From JASLDZ01 sp964242895 (lineage in GTDB: Bacteria; Pseudomonadota; Alphaproteobacteria; Caulobacterales; Caulobacteraceae): 34,138 bases of DNA. The translations under genes and the position numbers were made by a program. Positions 16,995 to 24,965 of this stretch are shown piece after piece; position 1 is the first letter of the stretch, and every line of letters begins with the position of its first letter. Below the pieces are notes generated by a model that was not told the origin of the DNA, did not search any database, and saw only the letters and a list, made by a program, of their open reading frames with translations. Location: positions 1 to 34,138 of the forward strand of contig CAXTBN010000029.1 in NCBI GenBank assembly GCA_964242895.1, read 5' to 3'.

Positions 16995-17177
16995 ATGCTC
17001 GACCTGAACTCGGCGACGGCGGCGGAGTTCGACGCCATCCCGCAGCTGAAGGGCCACGGCTTCGAGATCGTCCGCTACCGCGAAGAGCGCGGTCGCTTCA
17101 CGGAGGTGCGCCAGCTCGAGGAGGTGCCCGGCCTCGCGGGCAAGTGGGACGGGGCGGAGGCCGACCTGCGCGTCTGA
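16995..17177 (+). CDS. Small ComEA-like helix-hairpin-helix protein
   Basis: 60 aa from the ATG at 16995 (a TTG directly before it is also possible), with GAGG seven bases upstream. The whole protein is one HhH unit: LDLNSATAAEFDAIPQLKG, then FEIVRYREERGRFTEVRQL and EEVPGL. This mirrors the ComEA DNA-binding repeat (LN-x-A-x-x-x-x-L-x-x-IPGIG...I-x-x-YRE-x-x-G-x-F-x-x-x-x-x-L). In ComEA the domain binds double-stranded DNA without sequence preference. This version has no signal peptide or membrane anchor, so a cytoplasmic DNA-binding role is inferred. It has no partner gene on its strand and lies inside the island. Confidence 0.7.
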   Translation: MLDLNSATAAEFDAIPQLKGHGFEIVRYREERGRFTEVRQLEEVPGLAGKWDGAEADLRV

Positions 17178-17339
17178 GCGCTTCGCGGCGCAGAACGGCC
17201 CCCACCCGCGTGGTTGGGGACCGTCGTCTACGGTTCGATGTTCGCCTGGTTCCGCGCGGCTGCCGCCGTGCCCCGAGCCGGGGAGCGACACCAGTCGGCG
17301 GCGGCCCGCGGTTGCTCAGAAGCAACAGACGCTCGGCTG

Positions 17340-17374
17340 AAAAAGCGGCCCCGGACGCGCAAGCGCCGGGGCCG
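17340..17374 (-). terminator. Rho-independent terminator of the 17405-17947 gene
   Basis: The 9-bp perfect stem CGGCCCCGG/CCGGGGCCG (17346-17354 and 17366-17374) has an 11-base loop. On the minus strand it is followed within two bases by TTTTT. It lies 31 bp beyond the stop codon of the minus-strand hypothetical gene, the expected place. Confidence 0.8.
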
Positions 17375-17404
17375 TGAGTTGCTTGCGCCTGGCGTTCGTC
17401 GCGC

Positions 17405-17947
17405 CTAGCTGCGGCCGACCTTGTACAGCGTTTCGACCACGGTGTTCGCCGTCTCGTCCGAAAGGGCATTCCGGACGCGGAAGATCAGCTTCTTGTTGGT
17501 CAGCGGTTCAGTGCTTTCGACGGGAGCGAAGGTGTTCGACCGCCACTCGCTGGAGTGGTTCCTGAGATAATACATACGCGCCCTTGCATCCCAGACATAT
17601 TGCCCGTTGGGCGTCGTGACTCCGCAGGGGTTGGAGAAGAAATCCTCGTCTCGGTAGCGCTCCGACATGATGAGGCTGCAGGCCGTGCGAATGTCGCGGC
17701 CGTCCAGCATGTAGTGGAACGGCCGCAGCAGCTCTGCCCAGAACAGCTCGGCCGCTCTGCTCTCGAAAAGGCCGGTGCGCCGGTTGTAGAGGAAGACGAA
17801 ATCTCCCTTCTGAGCCACCTCGCCTTCGGCGTAGTATCTCTTTAGCTGGTAATCGACGTTCCTGGCGAAGGTCGAAAGGAACGCCCCGCAGACGATCAGT
17901 AGACCGTCAAGCATTCTTAGCTGGTTGACGGTGGGTTCGGGAGCCAT
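17405..17947 (-). CDS. Hypothetical protein, unknown family
   Basis: 180 aa from the ATG at 17947, with GAGGTG just upstream. The frame opens further back to 18085, but the upstream residues look non-coding. The N-terminal part contains a hydrophobic helix (MLDGLLIVCGAFLSTFA) followed by NVDYQLKRYYAEGEVAQKGD. The middle is rich in aromatic and charged residues (ELFWAELLRPFHYMLDGRD), and the end reads LIFRVRNALSDETANTVVE. No family was recognised. Lower GC than core genes, and its own terminator at 17340-17374, show that it is a single-gene unit. Membrane or signal attachment of the N-terminus is possible but unproven. Confidence 0.65.
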   Translation of the reverse strand: MAPEPTVNQLRMLDGLLIVCGAFLSTFARNVDYQLKRYYAEGEVAQKGDFVFLYNRRTGLFESRAAELFWAELLRPFHYMLDGRDIRTACSLIMSERYRDEDFFSNPCGVTTPNGQYVWDARARMYYLRNHSSEWRSNTFAPVESTEPLTNKKLIFRVRNALSDETANTVVETLYKVGRS

Positions 17948-18340
17948 GAGCACCTCGAAAGGGTTTGAGTTCTGATCTCTCCAGTGACTCTCCGATGTAG
18001 GAAGCCACAATCCTCCCAATGCTAGCTTGCGCTGGCATGATGTCGCGCCAGGGCTGAAGCCCTGCCTGAATATCCGCGATCTCACGCGGACGTACTCGGT
18101 GATGGCTGCTCATGAAGCCATCGACACCGTCGATGAGACCGGCGTCTCATCTTCCGCTTCGCCACTTGCCGCATGCGCGAGTGACGGGGCAGACCCGGAG
18201 GTCTGGCGTTCTCCGTCGTGGCGGGGTGTCCGGGGCGGGTCCGCAAGAACGCGGCGGCCGGGCCTAAAGAAGCGCGTGAGAAAGTCCAGCGTCGAATTCC
18301 GAGGTGCCGCTACAGCCGCGAAGGTCCCAGCTAGCGACGA

Positions 18341-18712
18341 TCACTGCCCCGTGTTCGCCTTCACTCGCGCGGCCACGAAAGCCTCCACCTCCTCCCCCGT
18401 GTAGCGCACGACCTTGGAGCCGAGCCGCACGAAGCGGGGGCCCTCGCCGGTGATGCGCCAGCGCTCCAGCGTGCGCTCGCTGACGGCCAGCAGGTCGGCC
18501 ACGTCCTTGGGCTTGAGCAGGGCCGGCATGGCGCCGGCGGTCGCCGCGGCCGCTTCGATGGCGTCCGCCGGGGACGGGTGGGCGGCGCTGGCCTGCTCCG
18601 CCTTGCGCATGGCCCGCTGGAAGGAGGACTCGGGCGGCGGCGCGCGCGTGGAGGTGGCCGGGGCCGACGAGACCGGGGGCCGATTTGTTCCGAAGCGACG
18701 GGTGGTCGTCAT
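18341..18712 (-). CDS. Excisionase-like helix-turn-helix protein
   Basis: 123 aa. The N-terminal 65 residues are low-complexity (Thr/Pro/Ala-rich). The C-terminal 55 form a MerR/AlpA-type winged helix: LLKPKDVADLLAVSERTLER, then WRITGEGPRFVRLGSKVVRY and GEEVEAFVAARV. This is the HTH_17 pattern of small excisionases and AlpA-like activators encoded beside tyrosine integrases. It is the next gene after the integrase on the same strand, but a strong hairpin terminator lies between them (18725-18768), so the two are probably controlled separately. Likely roles are directing integrase toward excision and/or regulating the element. A degraded copy of its HTH segment lies at 15730-15795. Confidence 0.85.
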   Translation of the reverse strand: MTTTRRFGTNRPPVSSAPATSTRAPPPESSFQRAMRKAEQASAAHPSPADAIEAAAATAGAMPALLKPKDVADLLAVSERTLERWRITGEGPRFVRLGSKVVRYTGEEVEAFVAARVKANTGQ

Positions 18713-18724
18713 GTGTGCGATCCC

Positions 18725-18768
18725 AAAAAAGCAACGGCCCGGGATGCGCGCGAGGCGCCCCGGGCCGT
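18725..18768 (-). terminator. Rho-independent terminator after the integrase gene
   Basis: The 10-bp perfect stem ACGGCCCGGG/CCCGGGCCGT (18734-18743 and 18759-18768) is followed on the minus strand by three bases (TGC) and then six T residues. It lies between the integrase stop (18806) and the excisionase start (18712). GCAAC and GTTGC also flank the stem. Confidence 0.8.
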
Positions 18769-18805
18769 CTAGGTTGCTGGTCTGTGGTGGCGAGGGCCGA
18801 GCGGA

Positions 18806-19948
18806 CTACATGTCCGGCAGCGCCTCGTTGGCGGCCTCGATGAGGCGCGCCGGCGCGAGGTGGGCGTAGCGCATCGTCATGCTGACCTGGCTGTGGCCGA
18901 GCAGCGTGCCGACTTCGTGCAGCGACCTTCCCTTGCCTACCAGGGTGCTGGCGAAGGTGTGGCGGAGGTCATGGATGCGCAGGTCGGCGTCGAGGCCGGC
19001 GCGCTCCTTGATCCGCCCCCACGCCTTCTTCACGTCGGCCATGGGCCGCCCCGGGTCTGCGCCCGGGAAGACCCACGGCCCCTCCGCCTCGTCCGCCATC
19101 CCGCGCAGGATGGTGAGCGCGGCGTCGGACAGCGGGATGTGCCGCCGTCGCCCGCTCTTGGAGACGGGCACCGTCCAGAGCCGACGCTCCCAGTCCACGT
19201 GCTCCCAGCGCGCGCCGAGCGCCTCGCCGCGGCGGGCGCCCGTGGCGGCCAGGAGCGCGATGGCGCCCGCGGCCGAGCGGTTCGGCTCGTCGCGCAGCGC
19301 CATGAAAAGCGCCCGCAGCTCCACCTCCCCGAGGTAGCGCTCCCGGCTGTGCTCGCGCCGCATCTCCGCGTGCTGGGCGGGATTGCGACCCTCCAGCACC
19401 TCCCACCTGATCGCCAGGTTGAACACGCGGCGGACAAACGCCGTGTAGCGGTTCACCGTGGCGTTGGAGAGCCCGTCGCGGCGCAGCCGGGCCTGGAGCT
19501 CGGCCACGTCGTGCGCGCGCACCTCGTCCAGCCGCCGCCCGCCCCAGAGCGCCTTCAGCCGCAGGCGGTAGAAGCCCTCGTGGTCGCGCACCGACCGCAG
19601 GCGCTCGCGCGCGTGCGGCAGGTACCTGTCCTCCACGAAGGCGCCGAAGGTGGGCGTGGCCCTCAGCTGGTCGCGCTCGGCGGCGGGGTCGCCGCCGAGG
19701 CTGGCCTGCGCCTTGATCTCCGCGGCGCGCCTGCGGGCTTGGTCGACGGTCACCTCGCCCAGGCGGCCGAGGCGCACCTCCCGCTGACGGCTACGGGCGT
19801 CGCGGTAGCGGACGTAGAAGCTGACCGAGCCGGAGGCCCAGACCTCCATGATGAAGCCGGCCAGCTTGTCGTCGAAGACGCGCAGCTTGCGCCGACCGGC
19901 CGGGATGTCCGGCGGGTTGGACGCAAGCCCACGCGAGATGGTGGGCAT
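18806..19948 (-). CDS. int: Tyrosine-type site-specific integrase (P4/phage-like)
   Basis: 380 aa, full length. It catalyses site-specific recombination between element and chromosome attachment sites. The N-terminal DUF4102-like arm-binding part (KLRVFDDKLAGFIMEVWASG, then YRDARSRQREVRLGRLGEVT) and the core-binding SAM-like domain (about 100-190) precede the catalytic domain. All catalytic residues are visible: Arg239 (ATGARRGEAL), Lys264 (VSKSGRRRHIPL), His326/Arg329 (IHDLRHTF), His352 (LGHSQVSMTMRY) and nucleophile Tyr361. The start ATG fits the family N-terminus. It is followed by a terminator and the excisionase gene, and preceded by a run of small unknown genes on the same strand. The enzyme looks intact, so the element may still be mobile. 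Confidence 0.95.
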   Translation of the reverse strand: MPTISRGLASNPPDIPAGRRKLRVFDDKLAGFIMEVWASGSVSFYVRYRDARSRQREVRLGRLGEVTVDQARRRAAEIKAQASLGGDPAAERDQLRATPTFGAFVEDRYLPHARERLRSVRDHEGFYRLRLKALWGGRRLDEVRAHDVAELQARLRRDGLSNATVNRYTAFVRRVFNLAIRWEVLEGRNPAQHAEMRREHSRERYLGEVELRALFMALRDEPNRSAAGAIALLAATGARRGEALGARWEHVDWERRLWTVPVSKSGRRRHIPLSDAALTILRGMADEAEGPWVFPGADPGRPMADVKKAWGRIKERAGLDADLRIHDLRHTFASTLVGKGRSLHEVGTLLGHSQVSMTMRYAHLAPARLIEAANEALPDM

Positions 19949-20024
19949 GTCGATCTCCGATGTGCTTGGGTCGTGCGCCGGCGGCGAGCGCGGGCGACAA
20001 CGGGATGTTGCGGGCTCTGGCGCG

Positions 20025-20492
20025 CTAAAGCGGCCGGGCGAGCGGGGCGGTGTAGAGGGCGAAGGCGTTCTCGAACGTCGGCAGGCGGAAGCCCGCCTCC
20101 TCGTCCGTGCTCGGCGAGGCGAACAGCTCCAGGTCCAGGCCGAGGAACTGGCCCGCGGCGATCAGGCCGTGCGCGCCCGGCTCGAACGGCCAGACGGAGC
20201 ACAGGAAGGCCGGACGCGGCTCCGACGGCGGCGCGCCGGCGGCGAGCGTGGCCTCGAGCGCGTCGCGGCCGACGTGAGGCCGCAGCGCGTCGAGCACGCC
20301 CATCCTCCCCAGCCTCCCGCCCGCGGGCGCGATGGAGAAGCAGGCCACTACACCCTGGCGGGTGAGGTGGTCGAGGAGGCCGGCGAGTTCGCCCTCGTCG
20401 GCGGGTGTCAGGTCGGCGTCGAGGGCGAGCACGGTGGCGCCGCGCGCGAGCGCGACGGCCACCACGCGCCGCCGGGCGGTGGAGTCAGTCAT
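20025..20492 (-). CDS. Hypothetical protein, unknown family
   Basis: 155 aa with convincing coding composition. Readable stretches are VVAVALARGATVLALDADLT, LLDHLTRQGVVACFSIAPAG, AFLCSVWPFEPGAHGLIAAG and FENAFALYTAPL. The alternation of hydrophobic strands and helices suggests a small alpha/beta domain. It has no signal peptide or membrane helix. The start ATG at 20492 overlaps the end of the upstream 72-aa gene by 8 bp, so the two are translationally coupled. It lies between that gene and the integrase on the same strand. No function can be assigned. Confidence 0.65.
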   Translation of the reverse strand: MTDSTARRRVVAVALARGATVLALDADLTPADEGELAGLLDHLTRQGVVACFSIAPAGGRLGRMGVLDALRPHVGRDALEATLAAGAPPSEPRPAFLCSVWPFEPGAHGLIAAGQFLGLDLELFASPSTDEEAGFRLPTFENAFALYTAPLARPL

Positions 20493-20703
20493 GGGCGTCG
20501 TCCTTGCTGGGGCGAGCCGGGCGGGGGCGACGCGCCCCGAGCCGAAGCTCGATCTTGATGAGCGAGAGGTCTGGCGCAGGGTCGGCCCGCTGGCCGGGTC
20601 CTGACGCGCGGTTGACGGTCCCGCGCGCCGCGAGGCGGAGCGCGGGCGCGAGCATGTTCGCGGCCACGGCGAGGGCGCCGGGGCCGGGCTTGGCGATCTT
20701 CAT
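20485..20703 (-). CDS. Small basic hypothetical protein
   Basis: 72 aa, rich in Ala, Pro and Arg (KPGPGALAVAANMLAPALRL, then IKIELRLGARRPRP). It ends DDAHD, and its stop overlaps the next gene's ATG. The overlap and shared strand support a real gene, but the composition is also what random high-GC sequence gives. No family was recognised. Confidence 0.45.
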   Translation of the reverse strand: MKIAKPGPGALAVAANMLAPALRLAARGTVNRASGPGQRADPAPDLSLIKIELRLGARRPRPARPSKDDAHD

Positions 20704-20748
20704 GGTGTCGGGGTCCTTGGGCGGCGGCTCGTGGCCGCGGCCGCCTAG

Positions 20749-21030
20749 CTACGGGGTGAACAGAATCCAGCGTCCGTCGGAGGGCTGGTTGACGGCCACC
20801 CCCTCCGCGACCCGGACGGCGAACAGATCGTCCTCGCCGTCGAGGTCGGCGATAGCGGCAAGCAGATCGTCGAGCGTGCTCACCTGACAGCCCAAGTCGG
20901 CGAGGTAGATCAGAAGGCGCCATGGGTCGTGCTCGCCCGCCAGCGCTAGCTGAAGGAAGAGGCGTGGCGACTCGTCATCATCTTTGTCTGTGAGGCGCCG
21001 ACGGACGGACGCCCAGGATGGGTGCAACAT
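20749..21030 (-). CDS. Hypothetical protein, unknown family
   Basis: 93 aa, acidic in the second half. It reads RLTDKDDDESPRLFLQLALA, EHDPWRLLIYLADLGCQVST, LDDLLAAIADLDGEDDLFAV and ends GRWILFTP. The balanced amino-acid mix and helical pattern make it a likely true gene. It is first in the minus-strand series leading to the integrase and diverges from the primase gene across the 21031-21523 region. Small acidic proteins at this position in satellites can be regulators or anti-restriction factors, but nothing in the sequence shows that here. Confidence 0.6.
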   Translation of the reverse strand: MLHPSWASVRRRLTDKDDDESPRLFLQLALAGEHDPWRLLIYLADLGCQVSTLDDLLAAIADLDGEDDLFAVRVAEGVAVNQPSDGRWILFTP

Positions 21031-21523
21031 GGCGGGCTCCGATTGCCAGCCAGCCCCATTATGAGGCGAGCGGGCGTCGCAGCGATGAAATGTGACTGGC
21101 GTCAGGGGTGCTCGCTAAAGTTGCAGAAAAAGTCTCGACCTCTCCGCTAGCCGAGCGCAGAGGGAAATCTGCAAGGTTCTCAGCTGGTTAGCTGTTTCCC
21201 TGCCTTTGGCGGTGAAGTGTACGGAGCGCCTGCGATTTGACGCCATAGAAGCGCTGGAATGCACGGAGCTAGTGCACTTCGGCGGCCCGACGACAGCACA
21301 ATCCGAGCGAGCATCCTCCCAAATCTCCCTGGCCGGTGCCATTGCATGATGAGAATCCGCATGACATCTCGCATTCATCGGCGGCCCGAAAACTTTCGGG
21401 TTGCCGACAAGTCAAGCGAAACGTCGCAAGGATTGATCTGACTAGGTGCTGCGTGCAGCTCTTTGTCAGCGCGTGCCATCGCGGTCGTTCTTCTTGACTC
21501 AACCAAGGAGCGAGAGGCGCATT
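21031..21523. promoter_or_regulatory. Divergent control region or candidate origin of the element
   Basis: 493 bp without a convincing gene, lower in GC than its surroundings, between the small minus-strand genes and the primase. It holds the palindrome CCCGAAAACTTTCGGG (21385-21400; 7-bp arms) and two copies of TCGGCGGCCCGA (21279-21290 and 21378-21389), the second abutting the palindrome. P4-like elements often keep their control region or origin close to the primase gene, so this is the best candidate here. Promoter boxes were not identified with confidence. Confidence 0.45.
21385..21400. repeat. Palindromic operator-like site
   Basis: CCCGAAA and TTTCGGG arms separated by two bases, inside the divergent gap upstream of the primase. 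The perfect symmetry and AT-rich centre suit a dimeric repressor or excisionase site. A copy of the 12-base repeat TCGGCGGCCCGA overlaps its left arm. Confidence 0.5.
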
Positions 21524-23476
21524 ATGAGCGAGGAACAGGACGACCCAGGCGACGCCTGGAAAGACGAGGCTGAAGACGAGCAGGTCGCGGATGGTGACGC
21601 CGAGGATCTCGGGCAGGCCGACCCCGACGCGGTGGAAGCTTCGCCCGAGGAGGCTCCGCCCGTCACGCTGCCGGAGAGGAACGCTGAAGCCGCCGCAGCG
21701 TCCCACCCGGTCGTTGACGGAGGGAAGAACACCGACGTGCCCAGGGGGGACGGAGAGGACGCCCGCGTGAGGCCGCTGACCGTGCAGACCGCGCGGGACA
21801 GGGCGAAGGCGCTGACGCGCGAGGACACCGAGGAGATCGAAACGCTTCTGCGGGGATGTCACCAGGCGAAGTTCACGCCCGGTCAGGTCAAGCTGGTGGA
21901 AGAAGAGATCACGGAGGCGACCGGCTGGTCGGCCAGCTCCATGACGGCAATTTCAAGAGACCAGCGTGGGTTCAGGGAGAACCACGGGGTGCTCTACAGC
22001 AAGTTGATGGTCTCGACCGCCATCGTCGCCGAGTGGAAGGAGAGCTACACCGACGTCGTCTACGCCGACGGCGCGCTATACTTCTACATCTCGGACGCTC
22101 ACAAGAACGCGGCGGAGACGCCGGCCGCTGAGCGCGGCTTCTACGTTCGGAAGACCCGCGAGGAGGCGGCCGCCTTCGTGTGCGAGTTCGCGGGCGAGCT
22201 GCCCATCGTGCCCGGCCGAACCGCGCGGAAGGAAATCCTCGAGACCGCTTGCGAGCTGATCTCCCGGGCCGCCTTCTTCGACTCGGCGCAGTCGGGCGTG
22301 AACACCAACGATTGCTTCGTCGCCTGGGACGAGACGGAGAAGCGCATCAAGTGCCTCCCGCACTCGCCCGCGCACAGAGCGCGGGTGAAGCTCGTCGTCG
22401 ACTACCACGACGGCGCGGAGGCTCCCGTCTTCTTGGCTGGGCTGGCGAGGGTGCTGCGCGACCCCGCGCTCCAGCAGGTTGTGCAGGAGTTCTTCGCCTG
22501 CTGCCTCTTCGGCCTGAGGCCGCCCAAGGACGGCGAGCGGGGCGCGATGATCTTCATCGGCGAGGCGCGGACCGGCAAGACGACGATCATCCAGGTGCTG
22601 GAAAGCTTCTTCCCGCCCGAGGCCGTGTCGCACGTGCCGCCGACCGACTGGCACCAGGCGCACAGCCGCGCCCAGCTGGCCGGCAAAGTGTTGAACACCG
22701 TCACCGAGCTGCCCGGCAACAAGCTGGTCACGGGGGACAATTTTAAGCTCATCGTCTCCCGCGAGACCTTCAACGCGCGCTACCAGTACGAGAAGCCGTT
22801 CGAGGCGCGCTTCCCGGGCTGGAACGCGCTCGCCTGCAACGACGCGCCGCGCACGGACGACCAGTCGGAGGGCTTCGCCCGGCGCGTGGCCGCGGTCCCC
22901 TTCCGCCACCCGATCCCCAAGGACGAGGTCAGCGGCGACTTCCTCGAGACGGTGCGCCGCGACGAACTGGCGGGTGTGCTCCGGTGGGCGGCGGAGGCGA
23001 TCCCGGGGCTGCTGGAACGGGGCTACATGGCGCTCCCGGAGGCGCACGAAGAGTGCCTGATGCAGATGCAGTTTCCCGGCGACCACGTCTACCGGGCGGC
23101 CAAGCTTGGCGTCATGAAGGAGGAAGGGGCCAAAATCTACACGACCGAGCTGCGGGCCCTGCTGCGCGAGGTGCACGCGGAGATGCACCTGGCCGGCGAG
23201 GCTGACGGAAACGGCGAGATGCGGCGGCTCTCGGCGTGGCTGACCAAGCTGTACGGCGCGGAGCGGAGCGCCTCCAACAACGACCCGTACTACAAGGGTG
23301 TGAGGCTGCGCGGGTGGCCGAAGGCGGGCGGCGGCGGCGGCCTTCTTCCGGTGTCGCCCCCCGGTCCGGGCCCCGGCCCCCGCGGCGGCCACGACAGCGC
23401 CCCCAAGCGCCTCGAGGCTGACGCCCCCGACAACCAGTTCGACGAGCCGCGCCGGCTGACGCCGGCTGTCGCCTGA
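21524..23476 (+). CDS. D5/P4-type primase-helicase (DUF5906-like ATPase)
   Basis: 650 aa from the ATG at 21524, with GAGAGG and AAGGAG just upstream. The open frame reaches 21446, but the start MSEEQDDPGDAW has the better ribosome site. A very acidic N-terminus of about 90 residues precedes a region that may be a primase-like or D5_N domain. The superfamily 3 helicase core follows: Walker A GEARTGKT (346-353), VTELPGNKLVTGDNFKLIVS, FPGWNALACNDAPRTDDQSE, then the arginine finger region FARRVAAVPFRHPIP. Similar proteins drive replication of P4-like satellites and integrative elements. Canonical zinc-finger or prim-pol motifs were not seen, so primase activity is uncertain while helicase is well supported. 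It is transcribed away from the integrase cluster. Confidence 0.85.
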   Translation: MSEEQDDPGDAWKDEAEDEQVADGDAEDLGQADPDAVEASPEEAPPVTLPERNAEAAAASHPVVDGGKNTDVPRGDGEDARVRPLTVQTARDRAKALTREDTEEIETLLRGCHQAKFTPGQVKLVEEEITEATGWSASSMTAISRDQRGFRENHGVLYSKLMVSTAIVAEWKESYTDVVYADGALYFYISDAHKNAAETPAAERGFYVRKTREEAAAFVCEFAGELPIVPGRTARKEILETACELISRAAFFDSAQSGVNTNDCFVAWDETEKRIKCLPHSPAHRARVKLVVDYHDGAEAPVFLAGLARVLRDPALQQVVQEFFACCLFGLRPPKDGERGAMIFIGEARTGKTTIIQVLESFFPPEAVSHVPPTDWHQAHSRAQLAGKVLNTVTELPGNKLVTGDNFKLIVSRETFNARYQYEKPFEARFPGWNALACNDAPRTDDQSEGFARRVAAVPFRHPIPKDEVSGDFLETVRRDELAGVLRWAAEAIPGLLERGYMALPEAHEECLMQMQFPGDHVYRAAKLGVMKEEGAKIYTTELRALLREVHAEMHLAGEADGNGEMRRLSAWLTKLYGAERSASNNDPYYKGVRLRGWPKAGGGGGLLPVSPPGPGPGPRGGHDSAPKRLEADAPDNQFDEPRRLTPAVA

Positions 23477-23491
23477 GCGGATCGCAGCAAC

Positions 23492-23520
23492 AGGGCGGAG
23501 GCGAGGTTCGCCTCCGCCCT
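23492..23520. terminator. Bidirectional hairpin terminator
   Basis: A perfect 12-bp stem AGGGCGGAGGCG/CGCCTCCGCCCT has a 5-base loop AGGTT. It sits 15 bp past the primase stop and 28 bp from the stop of the convergent lipoprotein gene. The plus-strand side continues TCTCTCGTC, a weak U-rich tail. It probably serves both genes. Confidence 0.75.
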
Positions 23521-23548
23521 TCTCTCGTCGGGTCGTGCGTCGCTTCGG

Positions 23549-24145
23549 CTACAGGACGCGGCCATGATCATACGTGCCGGACGTTCCACCAGCGTCGAAC
23601 ACCAGGCGATCGCCGACCTTACGGACAGTGCCCCGGTCATCACAGCCCTTGATGTCCATGCCCTGGACGGCCTGGGTGAGGCCGGCGGGCACGAGCACGT
23701 GGGTGCCCGGGCAGGCCGTGCCGCCGCCGATCACCACGTAGGCCACGCTCTCGTCCTTGAGCTCGAAAACCCCAACCAACGTCAGGCTGTCGTTTGCCTG
23801 CACGGGCTCGACACCGCCGCCCTCCGCGAGCTTGTAGCTTACCGGCTTGCCGTCCAGCGTCAGGGTGTCCACGCCGCCGACCGGCGTGATGCGGAACACG
23901 CCGTGCGCCGACGCGACCTCTTGCAGCGGCGGGGCGGCGCCGTCGCTGGTGGTGGTTAGGATGTCGGGGCCGCGCGGGGGCGTCGCCGGCGCGGCCGCCT
24001 GGGCCGGCGTGCCGCCGCCCGGGGGCGGGGTGGCCGAGGCCGATGGAGCGGCGGCCGTGCCCGACCGCCCGCAGGCGGCGGCCCCGAGCGCGAGAGCGGC
24101 CCACGCGGCGGCGGTCGTGATCTTGCTGGCCATGGTGATCGTCAT
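23549..24145 (-). CDS. Putative lipoprotein, unknown function
   Basis: 198 aa from an ATG at 24145; a second ATG at 24133 is possible. The N-terminus is a type II signal peptide: ITTAAAWAALALGAAAC with lipobox AAAC and Cys25 as the lipidated residue. A Pro/Ala/Gly-rich linker (GGGTPAQAAAPATPPRGPD) leads to a mature domain rich in beta strands: VFRITPVGGVDTLTLDGKPV, SLTLVGVFELKDESVAYVVI and GDRLVFDAGGTSG. Two further Cys residues (TACPGTH and IKGCDDRG) could form a disulfide. It is the last gene of a three-gene minus-strand set, 11 bp after the preceding stop. No phage lysis protein family was recognised. Confidence 0.7.
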   Translation of the reverse strand: MTITMASKITTAAAWAALALGAAACGRSGTAAAPSASATPPPGGGTPAQAAAPATPPRGPDILTTTSDGAAPPLQEVASAHGVFRITPVGGVDTLTLDGKPVSYKLAEGGGVEPVQANDSLTLVGVFELKDESVAYVVIGGGTACPGTHVLVPAGLTQAVQGMDIKGCDDRGTVRKVGDRLVFDAGGTSGTYDHGRVL

Positions 24146-24156
24146 CGTCCTCCCCA

Positions 24157-24942
24157 TCAGAAGCTGGCCTGCACGGGCGCGGCGGAGCGCCGGGCCGCGT
24201 CTGCGGCGAAGCGGGCCCGGAGCGCGGCGGCCCGGTCGTCGTCGGCCCCCGACACCCAGATGGTCCGGCGCGCGGCCGAGGCCTCCATCACGGGGTAGTG
24301 CGCGTTGCGCGGGTCCTCGCACGCCGGCGCGCGCAGCGTGCACCAGCGCTGGTCCTCGGCCTCGCCGTTCGCGGGCGGCCCGTAGCGGGCCAGGAGCTGC
24401 CGCTCGAAGACGTCCGCGCCGACGCGGCCGGCGTCGGCGCGATAGGCGATCCACGACACGCGGGCCCCCTCGGGCAGGGCCTCGAACCGGAGCTCCACCT
24501 CCTCGCCCGGCTTGCGCCAGGCGCCCGACGCCGGGACGGTCAGCACCCGCCCCGTGTCGCCGCGCGTGGACGTGTTCCAAGCGTTGCGGACGCGGGTGTC
24601 GTACGAGGGCTGCAGGCCGAGCGCCCTGGGCGGCTCGAAGCCGGCGGCCTGCAGGGCGGCGTCCGCCTGCTCGGGTGACATGCCGACGCGCACGCCGGCC
24701 ACGTCCATCAGCCGCGGGTCGCCGGGCCTGGAGGGGTCGAGCGGGCCGGCGCGGCTCATGTAGTCCAGCGGTGCCGATAGGTCGGCCACCGTCGCCCGCA
24801 GGCGGGTACCGGCGGACGCCTGCTGCGGCCCGGCGGCGAGGCGCCGGACCGCGTCCACCTGCGCGCCGGTCAGCGCCGCCGCGGGCGTGCCCGCCACGGC
24901 GGCTGCGCTCAGGCCCCAGGCCAACAGTCGGTTCGGTCGCAT
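24157..24942 (-). CDS. Secreted hypothetical protein with BamE/SmpA-like motif
   Basis: 261 aa from an ATG at 24942, preceded by GGGGGGAG. An ATG at 24966 would add eight residues. The signal peptide is RPNRLLAWGLSAAAVAGTPA, cleaved near AAA. The mature part includes MDVAGVRVGMSPEQADAALQ, resembling the GMS-x-x-x-V/A-x-x-x-L motif of small BamE/SmpA-type domains. It then has APACEDPRNAHYPVMEASAA with one of two cysteines. It follows the PH/TerB-like gene (stop at 24966) closely and precedes the lipoprotein gene, so all three are probably one transcript. Function unknown; export to the periplasm is the only firm inference. Confidence 0.65.
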   Translation of the reverse strand: MRPNRLLAWGLSAAAVAGTPAAALTGAQVDAVRRLAAGPQQASAGTRLRATVADLSAPLDYMSRAGPLDPSRPGDPRLMDVAGVRVGMSPEQADAALQAAGFEPPRALGLQPSYDTRVRNAWNTSTRGDTGRVLTVPASGAWRKPGEEVELRFEALPEGARVSWIAYRADAGRVGADVFERQLLARYGPPANGEAEDQRWCTLRAPACEDPRNAHYPVMEASAARRTIWVSGADDDRAAALRARFAADAARRSAAPVQASF

Positions 24943-24965
24943 GCTCCCCCCCGGCGATGGTGTCA

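Noticed and set aside
16805..17377. Plus-strand frame starting MGHRRLSADGDFLMAAAYPD
   Set aside because: The first 45 codons look protein-like, but the rest is an out-of-frame shadow of the HhH gene. At most it is a gene fragment; not enough to call.
21115..21378. Minus-strand frame in the primase divergent gap, ending in ANQLRTLQISLCARLAERS
   Set aside because: It faintly recalls the N-terminus of the 17405-17947 gene (VNQLRMLDGLL), but the match is too short and the rest is unlike a protein. The gap is better read as regulatory.
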